Assembly (NCBI RefSeq): GCF_963662255.1
Contig: NC_085047.1
Coordinates: 16,313,424 to 16,377,423 of the forward strand
DNA length: 64,000 nucleotides
Origin: Cinclus cinclus
Taxonomy: Eukaryota; Chordata; Aves; Passeriformes; Cinclidae
Direction of reading: 5' to 3'
Made by a program: the position numbers and the translations under genes. Position 1 is the stretch's first letter, and each line of letters begins with the position of its first letter. Positions 26,701 through 38,669 of this stretch are shown here, in pieces. The notes under the pieces are model-generated. The model was not told where the DNA came from, ran no database searches, and saw nothing but the letters and a program-made list of their open reading frames with translations.

Positions 26701-29700
26701 CCAAGCCCAGTATGTCACCAATCCTAATTACGTCTGGTAACTTAAAATCCTTCCATGAAATGTTCAAAGTAAGACCTGTGATGAAACAGCCTATTGAAGA
26801 GTACTCGTGCTCCTGTTTTTATATCTTTGTGTGTTTGAGGCAGGAGTAACAGAACTTCTAAAGGTGATGGGGGTTTTTTTTTGGTTTTGTTTATGGGAGT
26901 TAGGCTATGCCAGTGAGCATCAAAGAATGTCTTGAAAGAGGCATTAGAGGGAGTAGGTGATTAACTTTTTGTTCCTTTTCTCCCATGCTAGATCGTATAT
27001 TAAAAGAATCCAGCAAAGTTTTTGAAGATGTTTTGGAAAGCTTTTACTCCATTGATTGCATTAAGTCACAGTTCGAAGCTTGGCGCTCCAAGTACTTTGC
27101 TTCTTATAAGGATGCTTATATTGGCCTCTGTTTACCAAAGTTGTTTAACCCTTTAATCAGACTTCAGCTGCTTACCTGGACTCCTTTGGAGGTAAGTTCC
27201 TCTGCAAGCAGCTTCTATGTTAGCTGCTACATGGTGGACTTGAGCACTTCAGCAGAGCAAAGTAAATTGCACCTTTGATGTGTGCTTCTCTTAAAAGTGT
27301 GTTCTAGGGATGAAGGTTCAAATAGGCACCTGTCTTGGGGCAAAATTTTTCTGGAGAGTGCCTGGACTAGCTGATCCTCTATGTTCCAGCAGACCGGAAT
27401 TCAATCTGGCACGTTGCTAGTTCCTTCTCAGGAAGTGGTGTAGACCAAAGTCTGCAACTGGCCATGGCAGTGGATTGGAACTAGGTGATCTTTAAAGTCC
27501 CTTCCAGGGAACACTGGATGGTTCTATGAAAATATGTTCAGTTTTAAAATAGTTCAGGGAAAATTGTGGCTCTAGATGATGCTGTTTCATCAGAAGTGGA
27601 ACTAAGAGACTTGTTCTTACCAAAGAATTGCAACCTGTGTCTCTAGGTTTTATGTTTTTCTCTCACCTACACCTCCATACCCTGTAGTATTCTGGCTGGC
27701 AATTTCCAAGTCTTTCTCATAGTACTCACTGCCCAGTTATGTAGGGAACATGGGAAAAGCAGGACAGCACTGTGGGCAGCCCAGTGTCCCTGGCACGCAT
27801 TTCTTGTCCAGCCTGGATATGTATGCTTTCATGAGATTCCACCAGGACAGACAGTTCAGGTGGCTTTTGACTCCCTCCGTGTTCCTCCCTTTTTCAGCAG
27901 TGCTTCTTTTTTTCCTTAACTACCTAGAGAATATCTACAGAATATTTTCTGTCACCTCTTCTCCAACTACAGAGGAGGGGAAGGCATGACTCCTCTTCAG
28001 AGAAAGTTGAGAACATGAAAATAATTTTATTACTTTCATGTTTGACTTCATTAATCAAACAAGGAAAAATCTAAGTGAGATGCCCTCATTAAATTTAAAA
28101 CTTTTTTTGTGAATTCTCCCCTTCCCCCATGCTATTTCTGAATTTTTGGGTTGACAAAACAAAGCTCATGTTAGTTAGAGACGTGGTACAGAATTGTCAA
28201 GTCTAACTGTATTCACTACTCTCTGTTACTGATCCTTGTAAGCACTTTGTTAAGGTAGAAAAATTACAAGGTGCTCATAAAGAGGGGTTTTCAATCCAAA
28301 AGGCATAATTTTATAATGCAGCACAATTGAGCTGTGCTTCTGACTTGAACCCTAATCTGTAGGCTTTAGTTTGGCTCAGGTGTAAATAGAAGTTAAAATC
28401 TGTGGGGCAAAAACTGCTAAAAAAAGTCAGTCTTGCTTCAGCCATTTTCTCTTTTCGTTACATCTAGTGGCTGTTCTGGTAGAATGAATTGTTTATTTTG
28501 GAAGAGTGTTTTAAAGCTGTTTTTGTGAGTGTATCCTACTTGTATACATAATACTTTCTCTATGTGTTGACTTCAAATCTTTGTTTAGGAGCCTAACCCC
28601 AGTTCTTTTTTTTATTAGGGCAAGTGTCGAGATTTTGAAACAATGTTGTGGTTTGAGTCATTGCTCTTTTATGGCTGTGAAGAGCAGGAGCAGGTGAAAG
28701 ATGATGCTGATATTTCCCTATTGCCTACCATTGTAGAGAGAGTCGTTCTTCCTAAATTAACAGGTATAGGCTTAGAAAATGAGGGTGAAGGGGTTGTGGA
28801 ATCTGATGATTGTTTATGCTTTCAGATTTCACTGTTTTGTAAATAATTGCGTGGATATCTCAGTACCTGTATTTGAGTATTTGTAAAGTGGGGTCTTTCA
28901 TCTCTTACAGTAATTTCTGAAAATATCTGGGATCCCTTTTCTACCACGCAGACATCTAGAATGGTAGCAATTGTACAGAAACTAATAGATGGATATCCCT
29001 CAGTGGTGAATGCAGAAAACAAAAATACACAAGTAAGTTGTTGGATTTTTTTTCTTAAATATGTTGCATAAGTTAAGGAATTTGAAAGCACTTTTAATAC
29101 CTTACATTGGGAAATACAGCAATAAAAATGATTTTTATATTGTTTGGTGCTGTGCAGCCTTATGGTGAGGAGTAAAGCATGGCGATAAATTAAAGGAAGA
29201 AACTCAGTGGGGCCTCCCCAAAATATATACTAGAGATAAAAAAGATACACCAAATGTACTAAGACTTGTTGGTCTCCAGTTTTGGAAATACTCAGGCTTT
29301 TCTTTTTTAGAACTTTGCAGCCTTTTCAAATATATTGCCTGAAAATTAGATTGTTTTACTTGCCTTCTATGAATGCAGGAACCAGTATTAAGAGTTCAGG
29401 TTTTAACCAAGTGTCAAAATTCAGCTCTGTTAATTATTGCAGACTTCTTTAAGACTATTTATTTTTGTGCTCAAATATTGTATGCATGTTTACTGTTGCA
29501 GTCACAAATGTTCTTTGTTGGTTTAAAAATCAGTTTTTGAGTGTTTTAACTACTAAGCAGTGCACTGGACATATAAAATAAAATTATCCGTTTCAGATGC
29601 TTTTAAAGGCATTGTTGCTAAGAATGAGGAGAACACTGGATGATGATGTATTCATGCCCTTGTATCCAAAAAAGTAAGTTTACTTTCAACTATGGTGTCA

Positions 29701-32700
29701 GACCTTTCTTAGCAAGTCACTGTATTCTGTGCATAGTTAAGAGGGGTTTTTCTTAGTGTGGTTCAGTGCCTGAGTACAGGAAATCTTCTGTTATCCTTCT
29801 GGGATCATTTAGCAAAGACAAGAAGGGTGGAAGGGAATATTTGTGGAAATGAACTGTGTGTTGGAAGGAAAAAGCCAGCAAAGGCAAGACAGAGGTGTGG
29901 TCTTGGTTGTGCATTAAAGTGATTTCTTACTTTCCAGCATCTTAGAAAACAAGAACTCTGGTCCATATTTGTTTTTCCAACGTCAGTTTTGGTCCTCTGT
30001 TAAGGTAAGTCAGTAAATATGTCCAGTAAATCTTTGATCTAAGACAGTGTAGTAATAAAATCCTCCCCAAATTTGTGGAACATGGTAGATGGAAACTGCT
30101 CAGTTTCATTTTCAGAAATTCCAACTCTGGGTTCATAGTCTTTGATAAGCCCTGGGCCCTCTTCATGGTGTGTCTGGTCACTGGTGGTATCCCCCAGTAT
30201 TGGGCCCAGTCCTGTTTCATATCCTTACTGATGATCTGGATGAGGGGATCAAGTGCACCCTCAGTAAGTTTGTGGTTGACACCAAGTTGGGCAGTAGTGT
30301 TGATCTGCTAGAGGGCAGGAAGGCTCTGCAGAGCGACCTGGATTGATGAGGCCAGCGGGATGATGGTCGACAAGGCCGTGCTGGGTCTCTGCACTTTGTC
30401 TACAGTGACCCCAGAGCTGCAGGCTGGGGGCTTAGTGGCTGGAAAGCTGCTGGGCAGGAAAGGCCCTGTGGGTGCAGGTCAGCAGCTGAAGGTGAGCCAG
30501 CAGTGCCCAGGTGGGCAAGAAGGTCAAGGGTACCTGGCCTGTACCAGCAATGGTCCAGGCAGTGATTGTGCCCCTGTGCTGGGCACTGCTGAGGCCACAC
30601 CTCAAATGCTGTGTCCAGCTCTGGGCCCCTCAAGTTAGGAAGGACATTTGGGGGGCTGGAGCATATCCAGAAAGGGTCTAGAGGGGAAATCCTGTGAGGA
30701 GCAGCTGAGAGAGTTGGGGTTGTTTAGCCTGGAGGAAGTGGGGAAAGGAGGGGGGGACAGGATGGGGACACCTTATCAACTGCCTGACAGTCAGGTGTGG
30801 CCAGGTGGGGTTGGGCTCTGCTCCCAGGCAACCAGTGACAGCATGAGAGGAAGTGTTTTCAAGCTGTGCCAGGAGAACTTCAGGATGGACATCAGGAAGA
30901 ATTTTTTCACAGAAAGGATAATTAACCATGGGAATGGACTGCCTAGCAAGGTGGTGGAGTCACATCCCTGGAGGTGTTTAAGAAGGTGGACATGGCACTC
31001 CATATTCTGGTCAAGTTGACAAGGTGGTGTTTGGTCTAAGAGTGAATTTGATCTCAGAGATCTTTTCCAGCCTAATTGATTCTGTAGTTGAAAAGGTTGT
31101 CAAGTGGAAGCACCATAATTTCAACTTGAATGTTATGGGATCACTTAGCTTACTCATCCCAGCTTTTTTATATCCTTGTGCTTGTCAGAATAAAATATAC
31201 TACTTCTAGGGAGTGGGGGACCTCAAAGCTGTGGTGTCATAGTTTATTCCAGTGAAACACTATGAAGAAAATGAACTTCCAGCTAAACAGAAAAATAGAC
31301 ACTGATGTTGACTGAATAGCTGTTCTCCATGATCATGCAAACAGAACACTTCTCTGGAATTTTCTCTTTAAATTGCAGCAGCAAGGGAGACTGTATTCTA
31401 AATAGATTTGCAAAAACATTTAAAATATTCTAAAATGTTTGATATGTTTGATCAACTCTCTGGTTTCAGTACATTTTGGAATAGTTATTTTCCCTGTGTT
31501 ATATTTTCAGTTATTGGGAAACTTTCTCCAGTGGTATGGAATCCTATCAAACAAAACTCTACAGGAGCTGTCCATAGATGGGTTGCTGAATCGATACATT
31601 CTTATGGCTTTTCAAAACTCAGAGTATGGAGAGGACAGCATTAAGAAAGCTCAGAGTGTAAGTAAAATCAAGTAATGTTTGAAGGAATGGACTTCAGCTG
31701 AAAGGAAAATATAGTTAAAATTTGACATTGCCTATGAAATCTTGGCTTTGATACCTTAAAAGCTGTAGTCAGTGAAAAATAGATTTTTTTTTTTCTTTCA
31801 GTATATAGACTAAAGAAAGAACCTTCTCTGGCTCATGACTGTAGAGGGATGAGGTATACTGTGTATTTCAACGCTTTACTGCTCGGATTTTGGTGTGGGC
31901 TTTTTCATAGTTTTCTCATTTTTTTCACTCAGTTGACCCTTGTCCCTGCAGTATTATTAGGCAGACTTCACCAGTCATGTTTACATAGCTTTTAAACATT
32001 TTGTTATGTTGTGTTTAACTTCCTTTTCCCTGTTTTTTGTAGGTAATTGCTTGCTTCCCTAAGCAGTGGTTCACTAATCTAACAGGAGACAAGACTATTT
32101 CTCAGCTAGAAAACTTCTGTAGATACCTTGTTCACCTGGCTGATACAATTTACAGAAACAGCATTGGTTGCTCTGATGTAGAGAAGAGAAATGCAAGGTA
32201 ACTTTTTTTGAGCTAAAGCAGTTGCAATTGTTGTGATTTGATTTATTTTGCCAGTGTATGCAAGCATTGGTAACTCTCTCCATCCTGCTGTGTGCCTTAG
32301 GAAAATTCTTTGAATTCACATGTTATAAATGGATATTTTTAAGGTGTCTGAAAATAGCAACTGCTGGAAATACTGAAACACTGATAATGTATTTTGCACT
32401 ACTGCTTAGTGTCCTGGATTCTTCAAGGGGTTTATAAAAAGAAGGGAGAAGCACTTTTTATATCAGCAAAGACTGTCAGGGTGATGGGGGTGGCTTTAAA
32501 CCTGAAGGAGGAGATATTTATGTTAGATATTGGGAAGGAATTCTTGGCTGTGAAGGTGGTGAGGCCCTGGTCTCTGGCTGCCCAGAGAAGCTTCCTGTCC
32601 CTGGAAGTGTTCAAGGCCAGGTTGGATGGAGCTCTGAGCAACCTGGTTTGCTGGAAGGTGTCCCTGTCCATGGCAGGGGTTGGACTGAGATAAGCTTTAA

Positions 32701-33478
32701 GGTACCTTCCAACCCAAAGCATTCCATGATTCTGCCAAATTTTGTAGCTGCCAGTTTGGACTGGTTCACCTTGTGAGCCTGTTGCTGATTCCTGCATAGT
32801 GGCAAACTGTCTTTTGTATACAGTTCAAAAATTCTGGCTATTTACACAACCAACTAGATGAACCTGGTTTTGCCTGAGATTCAAGAGTAATTTTACTTTT
32901 ATCCAATGATCAGCTTAATTAAAAGTTTGCATTAGACATGTTACTGCTGGCCAGGTAAGCTGACTTGCTATGGGAACAGCAACAGCACAGGAATGAACAG
33001 TCTTCCAGTCTTGGTGCAGTCCTGTGTTTCAGTGTAACAGTTTGGGATTTAAGTTTTTGAACTCTCTTCTTTTGGTGGTGTGTTTCTAAATTTGAAACAA
33101 CTTTCTTCACCAGGTAAAATGGTAACTTGGTAAAAATTTTTATTGGAAGAGAGACATCCTATTTTCATAGCCAGTTCTAATTTGATTTCTGTCCTTCTGC
33201 TTTTTCCCAGCATTTAACAAATCTTTTGCCATTACCCTCATTAAGCAAATAGACTAAAATCTATTGGAACAACAGGAATATGAAATGTAAGGCTCCATAC
33301 TGTCTTCTGCTGGAAAATTAATCCATGTCATTGATTGTTCTGTCTCTGCCTCTTTTTTAGGGAGCACATCAAGCAGATCATAAAGCTTCTAGCAAGTATC
33401 CGAGCTCTGGATCATGCTGTTACTGTTGCAAATGATCATAATGTAAAAGAATTCAAGATTCTAATAGAAGGAAAATAG
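11002..33478 (+). CDS. PAXBP1: PAXBP1 (GCFC1), PAX3/7-binding protein 1, 18 coding exons
   Basis: I resolve 18 exons: 11002-11467, 12259-12387, 13939-14115, 15228-15449, 16008-16111, 16467-16687, 17627-17816, 21819-21942, 23911-24010, 24490-24605, 26992-27191, 28619-28763, 28911-29032, 29597-29673, 29938-30004, 31511-31657, 32043-32197, 33361-33478. They sum to 2880 bases (959 residues plus stop) and every junction keeps frame. The start [15 protein letters not shown] and the end [10 protein letters not shown] match human PAXBP1, remembered as about 917 residues; the extra length is in the Gly/Ala/Pro-rich part of exon 1. An acidic N-terminus (about 14-30), a basic [10 protein letters not shown] motif in exon 1, acidic clusters near 300, a charged helical region (about 435-560), and the GCFC domain (about 615-905) follow in order. 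The human protein is nuclear and links PAX3/PAX7 to an H3K4 methyltransferase complex in muscle precursors. Exon 5 ends in a GC donor. The gene is intact. Confidence 0.96.
16112..16466 (+). other. GC-AG intron (PAXBP1 intron 5)
   Basis: Exon 5 must end after the codons for NIPQ, because exon 6 resumes in phase 0 with VQPSQPAE, as in the human protein. The intron then starts CAG|GCATGT and ends CACTAG. A GT six bases in (CAT|GTATAT) would break the frame. All other introns of the gene, as far as I placed them, start with GT. Confidence 0.82.
17846..17870. repeat. Poly(A) tract in PAXBP1 intron 7
   Basis: Run of about 24 A shortly after the exon 7 donor. Simple homopolymer; the rest of the 4-kb intron shows only ordinary AT-rich sequence and the TA-rich tract near 19.6 kb. 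Confidence 0.85.
19552..19650. repeat. TA/CA-rich low-complexity tract in PAXBP1 intron 7
   Basis: Alternating TATATA, ATACATG and CATATA blocks, including TGTATATATATATGTAATAA and CATATATATACACATACATA. The tract is close to self-complementary in places, so it could cruciform or be length-variable. Confidence 0.8.
24628..25025 (-). mobile_element. CR1 LINE 3' fragment in PAXBP1 intron 10
   Basis: Starts with the reverse complement of a CR1 3' end (TATCACAGAATCACAGCTTG, then GGGTTGGAAAGGGACCTTAA), close to a consensus copy. It runs through CCAACCTGGCCTTGAACATT, CTCTGGGCAACCTGTGTCAG, and AGGCTAAACAATCCCAGTTC. It begins only about 22 bases after the exon 10 donor at 24605, leaving very little original intron between them. 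Confidence 0.93.
26585..26735 (-). mobile_element. CR1-like fragment in PAXBP1 intron 10
   Basis: Contains AGAATAATCTGGGTTGGAAG then GGGCCTGGAGATAAGC and later AAGCAAGGCCAGCTTTGAAG, all found in CR1 3' parts read on the minus strand. At about 26687-26722 there is a short direct duplication of the phrase CCCAGTATGTCACCAA. Confidence 0.7.
27340..27530 (+). mobile_element. Degenerate CR1 3' end in PAXBP1 intron 11
   Basis: Blocks such as CAACTGGCCATGGCAGTGGA, AACTAGGTGATCTTTAAAGT and CCCTTCCAGGGAACACTGGA, then GATGGTTCTATG, fit an old CR1 3' end on the + strand. More diverged than the other copies. Confidence 0.6.
30165..31088 (+). mobile_element. Truncated CR1 LINE with end of reverse transcriptase, PAXBP1 intron 15
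   Basis: From about 30165 the sequence matches the C-terminal part of the CR1 reverse transcriptase (blocks GATGATCTGGATGAGGGGAT and ACACCAAGTTGGGCAGTAGT). It continues through the CR1 3' UTR (CTGTGTCCAGCTCTGGGCCC, GAATTTTTTCACAGAAAGGA, GGTGGTGGAGTCACATCCCT) to a CR1 tail ending near 31088 (TTTTCCAGCCTAATTGATTC). It has no intact coding frame and is 5'-truncated. Confidence 0.93.
32470..32738 (+). mobile_element. CR1 LINE 3' end in PAXBP1 intron 17
   Basis: Reads ATATTGGGAAGGAATTCTTG, CTGCCCAGAGAAGCTTCCTG, GTTCAAGGCCAGGTTGGATG, and TTCCAACCCAAAGCATTCCA, then TGATTCTGC: a clean CR1 3' end on the + strand. Confidence 0.93.
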
Positions 33479-33935
33479 ACTTTTCCCACCACTCATTTTG
33501 AGCTTTAAAACCATTCCTGATGTGTAATTTATGTACATATGTAAAGTTTCTTAAAGTGTAAAGTATTGATCTTTGTTTTAATACAAAGTGCATTCTTATA
33601 TACAGCATCCTTAAAAATAAAAATCATTGATTTCATTGAAAACAAAAATGGAATCCCAAGGTTGTCATCTTTCCAGAAGCTAGATTTTTCCTCAAGTTCC
33701 TCAAAATCTTGCTCACAAAAATACTTTGTGCCCATATTCAGTGGTCATCTACTCCTGTTATTTGTTCCATGGTTAACTGGAATGTGTATAATAGATTCTG
33801 TGTAATACAATGTATGCATATATTTATACCACCATGTTGCTTTCACACTGGAGATAGAGATGTTGTACTGTTGCAAAAGCTTTTCATTTGCTAAAAAATA
33901 CTTATTTTGACAATAAAATGATCTTATTCTTGGTC
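33479..33935 (+). other. PAXBP1 3' UTR
   Basis: AT-rich sequence after the TAG at 33476-33478. It contains AATAAA at 33616-33621 and again at 33912-33917, the latter followed by a T/G-rich stretch (CTTATTCTTGG), a reasonable downstream element. A further AATAAA at 34834-34839 could support a longer form. The end of the transcript cannot be fixed without RNA data. Confidence 0.6.
33912..33917 (+). terminator. Probable PAXBP1 poly(A) signal AATAAA
   Basis: Canonical hexamer 434 bases after the stop codon, with a U/G-rich stretch just after it. An earlier AATAAA at 33616 is an alternative. Confidence 0.55.
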
Positions 33936-35150
33936 AAAAAGGCTGCTAAAACATTCACATATATGGAAAGTCACTACTTGAAGAGTAGAAGCACATTGAA
34001 GTAGATCCTGACCTTTAGAAAGCAGATGTGCACTCCAAGTGGAATAACTAAAACATGATTTGCCTTCAGCATATGGAAATCTTCCGACTGTTCTTCAAAA
34101 GGAAGATCTGGATCAGTGGTGAAGGATTTTTTTTTATGTAGGCAAACAATGAGAATTTGTGATTATTGTGCGTGTCTAGATGGTGGCACTTCCTAAGCTC
34201 CAAACACCTTTCATTTTGTAGGACTAATGGTTTACCTCTGGTTTCCTTTTCTAAGTTGCTTAAGTAGTGTCTAGATTTTGAGGGGGGTGGGGTGGGTTTG
34301 GGTTTGGTCTTTTGTTTGTTTTGGTTTTTTGGTTTCATTTTGTAATGTCATTCGTGGAACCTATTTCTTCAGGTTAGAGTGGCTGAAGATAGGGAGCAAA
34401 ATGAAAGTGAAAAAACCTTTGAAGCATTTATATTGTAGTAAATATTCAAATGTTACACTTCCCACTAAATATCATCTAAGGATTGTCCTAAAAAACCCAG
34501 GGTGTTCAATTTAAATGTGAAAACCACTTCAAAAATCTGTTACATACACGAGAGCACTAGTGACTTGATCTTGGGGTCCAAGGCAGGTAGACAGCTGTAA
34601 CAGCCTTGGGTTTAGAGATATTCTCCATGTGTGCCCAACTTTTTTCCTAGGAGACTCCTAGCAATTAATTTGCATACTGAATAATACTTATGCTTATGTC
34701 ACATGGTATAAATGAATGTATTAAACACATACCATTTGTAACGTGCACGCTTCCTTGGGACACTGGATAGTTGTTTTGAACAGTTGGGGTTGATGAAGCA
34801 CACTCAGAAATACCTGCTTTTAAAAATTGTTTCAATAAATTCATCTGTCAAGGGGTTACTGCAGTGCAACTTGGTAGGCTTTGTTCCTTTAGGAAGGTAT
34901 TGAAGGAAATGATGTGGGTGTTGGTTCTGGTTGACTATTCCAATACGTCAGAAAAAAATAATCTTTTGAGCTGGATTTCTGAAACGAACACAATAGGATG
35001 AACATTGGAATTCACATACCTACATAAATCATAGTTTAGATACTTGAAATACCATTGCAGTTGTAGTTGCATGATTTAATAGTGACAGATTGGATCTTTC
35101 TGTGCTAAACATGTTACTGATTTCAGTATCTTGAAGAGGACCTGAAGGGA
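33936..35150. other. Spacer after PAXBP1
   Basis: No gene. Holds a GT-rich low-complexity stretch at about 34278-34335 (GGGGTGGGGTGGGTTTGGGT and repeats of TTTTGGTT). An AATAAA lies at 34834. SYNJ1, which follows PAXBP1 in human, is not seen here or anywhere else in the window. Confidence 0.5.
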
Positions 35151-35199
35151 GCCTGTAAGAGAGCAGGAGAGGCACCTTGGACATGGGCTGGAAGCGACA

Positions 35200-35447
35200 G
35201 GTAAGTGTCCATTGGAGCTGAGGGAGTTGTCAGTTGTCTTTGTTATTTAGACTGTTGCTGTTACTGTTGTTTTCTTCTCTCCTTCCTGTTTTCCAGCAAA
35301 TTATTCCTATCTCAACGCATGATCTTTACCTTTTGTGTCCCCAAATCTCCTGCCTTGGGGAAGGGGAGAAGTGAGCAAGTGGCTCATAGTTTAGAATGGT
35401 TTCAGTGGGAGCAGTAAATCTGGAAGTACCATTCCAAAACCAAGACA
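35200..35447 (+). mobile_element. LTR 3' part of an ERVL-like element
   Basis: Contains CCTATCTCAACGCATGATCT, then a GGGGAAGGGGAGAAGTGAGC block, and ends AAACCAAGACA at 35437-35447. These are the + strand counterparts of the LTR family seen at 5992 on the minus strand: AAACCAAGACA differs by one base from the reverse complement of TGTCGTGGTTT. The 5' side of the LTR merges into unrecognised sequence, so its start is approximate. Confidence 0.6.
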
Positions 35448-37200
35448 GCCTTGATTGGGTCCCAGTGTGAGGCACAAGGAGGGCACACCCCACAAGAGTG
35501 GGTTGGAAACAAACTTGATCTCAGTGTTTGCTGTATTAGGTCCAGAGCCACTGGTCACAATGGTGCTTGGTCCGTTCACGTGGGCTTGGTACCTAACCCT
35601 GGCTCTATTCCTGTATGTGCTCCTCGGGGTGACCTTTTACAGAGCAGGGACAAGGATCAGCATTTCTTTGTTGCTGTCCTGTGGGATATGAGTTTATGAC
35701 ATGATAACATCAAGGGCAATGAGGATGCTCTGGGATGTGTATTCAGTGCTGCTCTCCTGCCCTTACTTCAGCACTACCTTTGGGAGCCCATTAATAACCG
35801 TACCCAGTCTGGGGGGGACAGGGGAAGGAGGATTTTTCCCCCTTTCTCCCCCTCTTCCCCCCCTTTTCCTCCTTCAGGCCTGCTACACCTCCAAGAAGGC
35901 CATTCAGAGACCTGTACCAAGGGGGAATAGTCATGAGTGGCATGGAATGTGCCAGAAAATTGGCCAAGTTTTTAAGGAATTCTCTGCTCCAGTGGTTTAG
36001 GAGTTCACCCCTGAACAACTACGGGACTCTGATAAAGTGACAGAATATTTGCAAGGAGAAGGCTGTGGCCACTCAAGCCATGAGCAGCTGACTGCAGTGT
36101 GTTGGGCCCTGGCTACTCTTCATGGGACACTGGTGGTCAGTAGCCAGCACCCTCAGGGGAGGAGGAGGAGGAAACGGAGCAACAGGCACCGTGGCCACAC
36201 TAACTGCAGCTGAACCAGGGGAACAACCCGTGCTGGGAACAGTCACCCCTGCACAGAAGAAGGAATCCAAGACAAAATCAGTTGTTAGTGAGAGATGGCA
36301 AAGTGTCTTGTCTGTGGAAAGACTGTCCGAGGACCTGCAGCAATTTAAAGACTACTAGCAGTGATTAAAAGAAGTGTCCCACACCCCACCAATTGAGCCT
36401 GGAGTCTCTGTTACTGGGAGCAGCAACCTCCTGCTTGAGAGAGGGTGAACACCATGAGTAACCTGTGGTTTTACCTCCATGATTATGGAGAGGACGTGAA
36501 GAAGAGGGATGGAAAACCCACCTCTGCCCTGGCAGCACAAGTACATGAGCTAATGGGAAGAACATAATCCTTGAAGAAATGCCTCAAGGAAAATGCCTTT
36601 CCAGTTTCCTGTGGGCAAGTGCTCAGACACAATAGGAAGGCTGATGTTACTTTTGATCCCGTTGAAGGATTCCAGTTCCTGTTTACCATAAGTGAGCAGT
36701 GAGTACCATGACCAGAACTAGAAGGACCCTGTCTCCTGCCAGGTGGAGGATAGGGACAATCTGATAGCCTGGCTTTAATGATATATTGGATATAAGGCTT
36801 TAATTGACAATGGTGCACAAAGGACTCTGATGCCATCAAAATATGCAGAATCCTTCAGTATTTCTGGGGTGAAAGAGGGATGCCAACAGTGACTGTGCTG
36901 GAAGCTGAAGTGAGCCTGACTGCAAACAAATGGCAGAATCACCCCATTGTGATTGGCCCAGAGGCCCTGGACATCCCGGGCATGGATTACCTCAGGAGAG
37001 GGTATTTCAAGGACCCAAAAGGACATAATTGGGCTTTTGGGATAGCTGCTGTGGACATGGGAAATTAAACAGCTACAACTCACACAGAAAAATGTAAAGA
37101 AGGAATTGCTGGACTCACCCTTCTCCTCACTGCCTATCAGTGTACCACAAACACTGGGGCTATGCACTCTTCTTGCCAGCTGTATGTAGGGTCTCCTACA
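35448..37200 (+). mobile_element. ERVL-like internal remnant (gag to protease), degenerate
   Basis: Broken retroviral-type internal sequence on the + strand, directly after an LTR end. The part at about 36770-37070 matches the ERVL protease/pol border region: a protease-like segment with an aspartate-to-asparagine change in the usual D-T/S-G active-site triad, then a segment with DYLRRGYFKDPKG (about 36985-37020). The part before it is probably gag, by position. Stop codons and frameshifts occur throughout, and reverse transcriptase, integrase and env are not recognisable. It is a dead copy with no coding capacity. Confidence 0.75.
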
Positions 37201-37639
37201 GTCTGGTGAGTCCACCTGCCAATTTGAAATCTCCAAAATCCCCCAGAGTAAGGTCCTAGAACAAAAAGAAAGGGCTGGGCATCACCCTCCACTTGCAGCC
37301 TGTGCACACCCTGGTGCTATTCCGTCTCCTTCTCTATGTCATTTATCATTCTTACCCTCTTACAGACCCAAGATCCCTAACAGTTTATAACTGCTCCCAC
37401 ATAACAGTATCACAACAAAAAGCTCGTGCTTTTACCTTCCTTGTCATTGTTGCTCAGCTCCACGTGATGGCGGCAGTGTAGTTGCAAAATATGTAAATGT
37501 CCTGATTCTCTAGAGGGAATGAAGTGTGCACATCCCAAGCTGAAATTGTCAGTGCTGGCGAAAATCAGTGTGTCAGGACAGAAAATTTGTCTGGCCTTCA
37601 GATTCCATTTGCAACCCAAAATTCATATCATGGTCTAGA

Positions 37640-38636
37640 AGCATTCACTCCCTCTTATGGCTGGTAAACTGCTGTTTCCTGGGAAGGAAAACCTGGAAAG
37701 CCAGTGGTTTTAAGTGCTGATCATAGGCTGCCCACTGGAGGTGAAGGCCAGCAACAGGCTTTCCTGCCTGGCACCTGTTGTGTTGGAGCAATCCTTGGAC
37801 ATACTCAATTTTTGAGCTTAGCCTGAAATTTCCAAAGTGGGGTCCAAGAACTGAGTGACAGGACCATTCCTTTGGAAATAAAGAACATAGTGCCAGTGTT
37901 GCTGGTGCAGATCACAGGCTTCCAAGGAGACATAAAGGCCAGCAAGATCTTCCTGTCCTAAAATGTTTTTTGTATAAGCAACCTTTGGATGTGTCCAAAA
38001 TTGCAGGAGGTATCCTCAAAGAGAAAAACAGTTATTTTACATGAAGGAAAGCACCTAGACCATGCATTTCACTAGGAGACAATTTAGCCAGGGGAGGTAA
38101 AGACCAGCAACCCTTCTTCCCTTTGCAGTTTGGATGAATTTGTCAAGAGGTAGTGTCCCGAATGTGAATCGCATTACCTTTCCTTGGAAATATAAACAAG
38201 CTCATCCTGCACGTGATTGTCTGTCCAGTGAAGGTAAAGACCTTTCTGTCCTGGCACCTTTCTCTCTTAGATCAATCCTAGGACAAATTCAGTATTGGAG
38301 TGGTAGGCAAGTTTTGGCTGTAAGCTCCTGGAAAAGGATGGCTGTGCTTTTACCTGGGAAGGAAAGCACCACGTGCCAGTGTGGCAGCTGCAGAGGAGAG
38401 GCTGCCTCACAGAGGTAAAGGCCAGCAACCACTTTCTGTTCTGGAACCTCTTGTGTGGGACCATTTCCTGGATGTATTTGACTGAGCAGAGGTATCCAAA
38501 TTTGTAGGAGGGAGAGAGAAAGGGGGTGAAGCAGCCCTCCTGGGAAAGGAGAGCACCTTGCCCCAGTGTTTTTTGTACACATGGTAGGCTGCCCAGGCAA
38601 GATAAATGACAACAAAACCTTTTTTCTTGGGACTTT

Positions 38637-38669
<33 letters not shown>

